Shown: piece after piece, positions 4,963 to 7,904 of the stretch | Layout of the letters: every line of letters begins with the position of its first letter | Position numbering within the stretch: position 1 is the first letter of the stretch | From: Candidatus Babeliales bacterium | Lineage (GTDB): Bacteria > Babelota > Babeliae > Babelales > JACPOV01 | Assembly: GCA_020050475.1 (NCBI GenBank) | Contig: JAGVKP010000039.1 | Location: 1 to 7,904 of the forward strand | Direction of reading: 5' to 3' | DNA length: 7,904 bases | Position numbers and translations under genes: made by a program | The notes under the pieces: model-generated | Databases searched by the model: none | What the model was told of the DNA's origin: nothing | What the model saw: only the letters and a program-made list of their open reading frames with translations

Positions 4963-7674
4963 TTAGATGAAATTGTACTCTTTGCAGCGGCGATTGACCG
5001 ATGAGCGGTTGACGCCTAAAAAGGTAGCGATCTGATTTTGATTGCCGAATTTTTGCCATAAAAGACTCATGATTTTCGGATCTTTGAGCGCTTTACGACC
5101 CAAGCGAGCTGCTTGCACCAGATCAGGGTCCGTGACATTATATGCCGGGTCAAACTGTGCTTCGTGATAAATCTGCGATTTTTTCGATTTGTTTACCAAA
5201 AACTGTTCAATTTTGTGCTTGAACTCTGAAAGGCTTACTGGGCGGTTGTGAATTATTTTATGCGTCTCTTGGTCAGTCAGTTCAAGAAGATTTTTGAGCG
5301 GCTCTGCTTTTATTGCCTGCTCTGAAAAACCATGGGCAAGGTCGGCAAGTTCATGTTCTGGCAGGCTCACCAAAGAAGGAAGGGCGAGGGTGGTCTTTTT
5401 AAGTTCAGCAAATAGCTCAGCTGAAAATTTGCCACTTTGTACCAGTGGCATCAAATCAAAATGACTTGTGCAGATAATACGTACCGAACAGGCATATTTC
5501 TGCTCACTTTTAATGCGGCGATAAAAACCGTACTTAATAAGTTCAGCCAAGTAATTTTGCGTTTCAAGCTCTAAAAAGTGAACATTTTGAATTAAAAGGG
5601 TACCGTTTGCCGACAACTTTTCTAAAAGAGTCTGATCAGTACTGCCGCCAAAAAGTTGATTGAGTCCAAATATTTTCTGTGCCGTTTCAGCATTTTTTTC
5701 AGGTGCATGAAGCTTAAGGATGTGCAGTTTTTCACGCAGGCTAATATGATGAATGATTTCTGCTGTCGCCAGTGCATCAACTTCTGGCATATCCAAAAGC
5801 AGTGCTTTTTTACTCAACGAAAGTTTTAAAAGCTCTATTTTAAACTGTAAAAACTGTGGCGAATTGGTTGGGATTAATTCGTTAATCAGTTTGCCCGATT
5901 GCGTTGTCTCCAGATAAAGAAGATAATCCCACTCGCTTGGATCTTTGATCTGCTCGAGTTGGTTTTTTAAAAGATCGCCTATTTCCGGGTAATACGCGGT
6001 AATGATCACGGCATTTTCCTCAAGATGAGGAATCGCCGACAGTACGAGTTTGTTGCCCTGGGTATCGATTGTCATTGCTGTTTGCCCGGTGCGATATTCT
6101 TGCACTTGATGAGCAATATTTTTGAGCGCTTTGCTGATCGGGTGACCTTCATGCGTATTAGGATTTACCCCGACAAGCTCTTTGCCTGCTTGATTGCCAA
6201 AAATGAAGCGACGAGCCTTATAAAAAATAATACCGATTTTGCGTTGCTGAGCCGAGCGTACAAATGACTGAATACTTTCTTTGTATTGGTTTATCTCTTG
6301 GTGTTTGCGGTACAGTTCCTCTTGGATCTCTTTTTCTCGTTCAATGAGCGCATCAAGGTTACGATTTTGCAACAGATAGATAACGTTACTCAAGTAGCGC
6401 GCAAAGACCACCATCTCGTCTCGTTCGATGCGGTTATAAAATTCATCTGCTCGTGCGTCACGTTCAACGATAATGTACGCGATAATTGCATCTTTTTGAA
6501 AAATCGGCAGAAATATATCTGCATCGATCGTGTCCATAAATTGCGCAAGAAGGACGCCAGCTGATGAATCGTCATAAAAATTACTGAAGGCAATTTCATC
6601 GGCGATTAAAATTTTGGCATGGCGAAGTGCTTTATACAGTTCGCTTTCATTTTGTTCGTGATTGGTTATGAACTGCTCTATAATCATTTCGCGCGTTTTG
6701 ACCGTATTGAATTCATCAGCGTACGATTGCTGCTCGCCCGGTTTGCGCACGTGAAGTGAGATACGGTTAGCAGGAAGATTGAAAGCGCCTTTAAAAAAGG
6801 TGAGCGTAATATGGGCAAGCTCATGCTTTGTAGTGGCATAGCTGAGCTGTTCAAGTACATTCTTAAAATCGTCGATGAAATTAAAATGCGGCGCGGTCTG
6901 TACGTGCCCCTGAAAATTCAAAAATCGCAATCCCATAACTTTTTTTGCAGCAAAATAGAATGCCAGTGTCAGCAAAATGGTCGAGACACTTACCACCGCA
7001 AGATTACTTGCGATATATGTCTGAGAGAAAGAAAATGGAAAAATTTGTATAAGATCGAAAAAAAGCTGCGGGGCGATAATCGCTTTTATCAATATTTTAA
7101 ACTGTTTTTTTAGAATTTTAGGGACGTAAATTTCTCTGATTCTTTTAAGTGAGAAAAAGATACTAGGGATAATGACAAAAAAAATGTAAACAGAGCTCCA
7201 ACTTAATATCAGGAACTCTATAGGCGGGCGATTTGCGGGATTGTTAAATTCGAAAAATGCAAAATAAATGAAGGCTAACGCAAATGCAAAGCTGACAAAC
7301 ATGGAAAAGCGTTGGTATGTGCGAAGTTGATAATATTTCTGAGTGAGACTGTCGATGAATAGGCCGAGGGATTGATATTGAATCATTGTTAGACCCCAAG
7401 CCATTCTCACAATAAACATAAATGGCCGGTAATCCAGATCAGAAAAAAACAATCTGTAAGAAGTTGATGTTACCCACGCAATATCTGAAAACATAGCACC
7501 AACTAGCACTGGTATCAGGAAAAACCATGGCCGTTGTATTTTTTCTGCTCGAAAACCGTGAATAACGGCCATGATAAATAAAAAAGATTTAAAAGTTAGC
7601 GATAAGCAAGCAACCGCTAATAAAAACGGATAAGAGTTGATTACTTGGTAAACAACAAAAAGAATATTAACCAT
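4963..7674 (-). CDS. Seven-TM membrane-tethered regulator: GAF, PAS, degenerate sigma-54-activator AAA+ domain, Fis-type HTH
   Basis: The protein has 903 residues and no gene name I recognise. Seven hydrophobic helices (about 17-37, 50-68, 84-107, 123-141, 152-174, 193-213, 220-241) have basic loops after helices 1, 3, 5 and 7, which predicts N-terminus outside and C-terminus in the cytosol. A GAF-like domain (268-435), a charged coiled coil (about 436-475) and a PAS-like domain (477-562, IGIIFYKARRFIFGNQAGKEL) follow. Residues about 575-780 align with NtrC-type AAA+ domains: TTQSGKLINEL at the Walker A place, ANGTLLIQNV for GGTLFLDEI, LETQNYLAELIKYGFYRRI, VRIICTSHFDL for VRIIAATNRDL, and SGKFSAELFAEL for GxFRxDLYYRL. 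The Walker B acids, GAFTGA loop and Arg finger are missing. The C-terminus (852-903) is a Fis-type HTH, NQIATFLGVNRSSVNRRCKEY. Inference: a membrane sensor that binds DNA directly. Ligand and targets are unknown. Confidence 0.8.
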   Translation of the reverse strand: MVNILFVVYQVINSYPFLLAVACLSLTFKSFLFIMAVIHGFRAEKIQRPWFFLIPVLVGAMFSDIAWVTSTSYRLFFSDLDYRPFMFIVRMAWGLTMIQYQSLGLFIDSLTQKYYQLRTYQRFSMFVSFAFALAFIYFAFFEFNNPANRPPIEFLILSWSSVYIFFVIIPSIFFSLKRIREIYVPKILKKQFKILIKAIIAPQLFFDLIQIFPFSFSQTYIASNLAVVSVSTILLTLAFYFAAKKVMGLRFLNFQGHVQTAPHFNFIDDFKNVLEQLSYATTKHELAHITLTFFKGAFNLPANRISLHVRKPGEQQSYADEFNTVKTREMIIEQFITNHEQNESELYKALRHAKILIADEIAFSNFYDDSSAGVLLAQFMDTIDADIFLPIFQKDAIIAYIIVERDARADEFYNRIERDEMVVFARYLSNVIYLLQNRNLDALIEREKEIQEELYRKHQEINQYKESIQSFVRSAQQRKIGIIFYKARRFIFGNQAGKELVGVNPNTHEGHPISKALKNIAHQVQEYRTGQTAMTIDTQGNKLVLSAIPHLEENAVIITAYYPEIGDLLKNQLEQIKDPSEWDYLLYLETTQSGKLINELIPTNSPQFLQFKIELLKLSLSKKALLLDMPEVDALATAEIIHHISLREKLHILKLHAPEKNAETAQKIFGLNQLFGGSTDQTLLEKLSANGTLLIQNVHFLELETQNYLAELIKYGFYRRIKSEQKYACSVRIICTSHFDLMPLVQSGKFSAELFAELKKTTLALPSLVSLPEHELADLAHGFSEQAIKAEPLKNLLELTDQETHKIIHNRPVSLSEFKHKIEQFLVNKSKKSQIYHEAQFDPAYNVTDPDLVQAARLGRKALKDPKIMSLLWQKFGNQNQIATFLGVNRSSVNRRCKEYNFI

Positions 7675-7679
7675 GTTTC

Positions 7680-7708
7680 TTGCTATTAGAGGGCCCAGTT
7701 ATTATAAT
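7680..7708 (+). promoter_or_regulatory. Putative sigma-70-type promoter for the small ORF and leader
   Basis: TTGCTA (7680-7685) and a perfect TATAAT (7703-7708) are separated by 17 bases, the optimal spacing. The -35 box matches TTGACA at 4 of 6 positions. Transcription would begin near 7715, about 40 bases before the small ORF. The region ATTATAAT also reads TATAAT on the - strand (7706-7701), 26 bases before the regulator start codon, so overlapping divergent promoters are possible. No good -35 box is seen for the - strand direction. Confidence 0.6.
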
Positions 7709-7742
7709 TACTCTCGTATTTGCCTCGCGCTAATTCTTTATT

Positions 7743-7748
7743 AGGGAG
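7743..7748 (+). promoter_or_regulatory. Strong ribosome binding site of the 27-codon ORF
   Basis: AGGGAG lies 5 bases before the ATG at 7754, a good Shine-Dalgarno match and spacing. It is stronger than the sites seen before most larger genes in this window, and is the main reason to treat the short ORF as translated. Confidence 0.55.
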
Positions 7749-7753
7749 TTCAT

Positions 7754-7837
7754 ATGTTATATGCAATTTGTAAACTTTCAGGCGTCATTTTGAGTGTCGT
7801 AATTATTCTATCGAATATTCCACCTGGAAGCGTTTAA
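7754..7837 (+). CDS. Putative 27-residue hydrophobic peptide or leader peptide
   Basis: The ORF encodes MLYAICKLSGVILSVVIILS followed by NIPPGSV. It has a short N-terminal part with one Lys (K7), a hydrophobic core (about 11-20) and a C-terminal NIPPGSV tail. The core is just long enough for one membrane span or an amphipathic signal peptide. Support comes from an upstream promoter with a perfect -10 box and a strong ribosome binding site. Pro-Pro-Gly at residues 23-25 (bases 7820-7828) is a known ribosome-slowing motif relieved by EF-P. Two hairpins follow, starting 17 bases after the stop. It is divergent from the seven-TM regulator gene. It may be a regulatory leader peptide for the gene beyond the window, a secreted or membrane peptide sensed by the regulator, or a chance ORF. 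I do not recognise it as any known family. Confidence 0.4.
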   Translation: MLYAICKLSGVILSVVIILSNIPPGSV

Positions 7838-7854
7838 TTAACTTAACTAGCTTA

Positions 7855-7883
7855 GACAGGAAACGCCTTTTGCGCAACCTGTC
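7855..7883 (+). promoter_or_regulatory. Leader RNA stem-loop 1 downstream of the small ORF
   Basis: GACAGG (7855-7860) pairs exactly with CCTGTC (7878-7883). Inside, CGC (7864-7866) can pair with GCG (7872-7874), leaving a small A-rich internal loop (AAA opposite CAA) and a CTTTT cap. No T-run follows. It lies between the small ORF and the probable translation start of the next gene, which fits a cis-acting leader element. I do not recognise it as a known riboswitch. Confidence 0.45.
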
Positions 7884-7888
7884 CCAGC

Positions 7889-7902
7889 GTCTCCAAGGAG
7901 AC
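7889..7902 (+). promoter_or_regulatory. Hairpin burying a Shine-Dalgarno sequence at the right edge
   Basis: GTCTC (7889-7893) pairs with GAGAC (7898-7902) around a CAAG loop. As DNA the inverted repeat is GTCTCC-AA-GGAGAC. AAGGAGA is a near-perfect Shine-Dalgarno sequence, and the window ends 2 bases after the hairpin, so a start codon just beyond the edge is likely. When folded, the hairpin would hide most of this site. The downstream gene is not visible. Confidence 0.45.
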
Positions 7903-7904
7903 AA

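Noticed and set aside
6025..7113. Several + strand open frames of 80-100 codons, and one - strand frame, inside the regulator gene
   Set aside because: All overlap the GAF/PAS/membrane region of the 903-residue protein, have no family features and lack ribosome binding sites of note.
7840..7904. Known riboswitch, tmRNA, RNase P RNA or group II intron end at the right edge
   Set aside because: None of their conserved core sequences is visible. Only two simple hairpins are supported, and the window ends too soon to judge more.

Overview
The window is a piece of bacterial chromosome. It has a moderately AT-rich base composition with many short A/T homopolymer runs, mostly tight gene spacing, and a mix of housekeeping genes and host-association-type genes. 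No rRNA, tRNA, IS element, CRISPR array or prophage gene was seen. The lineage cannot be fixed from the sequence. A zinc-ribbon L28, a complete two-repeat PQ-loop protein and a highly divergent membrane regulator suggest a lineage far from the model proteobacteria. A host-associated group such as Dependentiae/Babeliales is a guess from general gene character, not a demonstrated assignment.

Left part, + strand (1-1518): the C-terminal half of the membrane protease FtsH, entering from the left edge, then a 150-base gap containing a GNRA-capped hairpin. After it come two small ribosomal protein genes, rpmB (bL28, with two CxxC pairs) and rpsT (bS20). A strong bidirectional hairpin terminator at 1542-1574 separates them from the convergent genes to the right.

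Middle, - strand (1573-4223): a two-gene unit read right to left. A Xer-type tyrosine recombinase is followed after 2 bases by a class B penicillin-binding protein of the PBP2/MrdA type. This links chromosome dimer resolution to wall synthesis in one likely transcript. Upstream lies a 115-base divergent gap with four T7-T8 tracts and a perfect 16-base palindrome, leading into the + strand PQ-loop membrane protein gene (4339-4947).

Right part (4963-7904): a large - strand gene encodes a 903-residue protein with seven predicted membrane helices, GAF and PAS sensory domains, a decayed sigma-54-activator AAA+ domain (no Walker B acids, no GAFTGA loop) and a C-terminal Fis-type helix-turn-helix. 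It looks like a membrane-tethered one-component transcription regulator that no longer works by the classical ATP/sigma-54 mechanism. Divergent from it is a promoter with a perfect TATAAT box, a well-formed ribosome binding site and a 27-codon hydrophobic peptide ORF ending in a Pro-Pro-Gly motif. Two RNA hairpins follow, the second burying a GGAG sequence at the very end of the window. This regulator/peptide/structured-leader cluster is the most interesting part and may be a regulatory system for the gene just outside the right edge.
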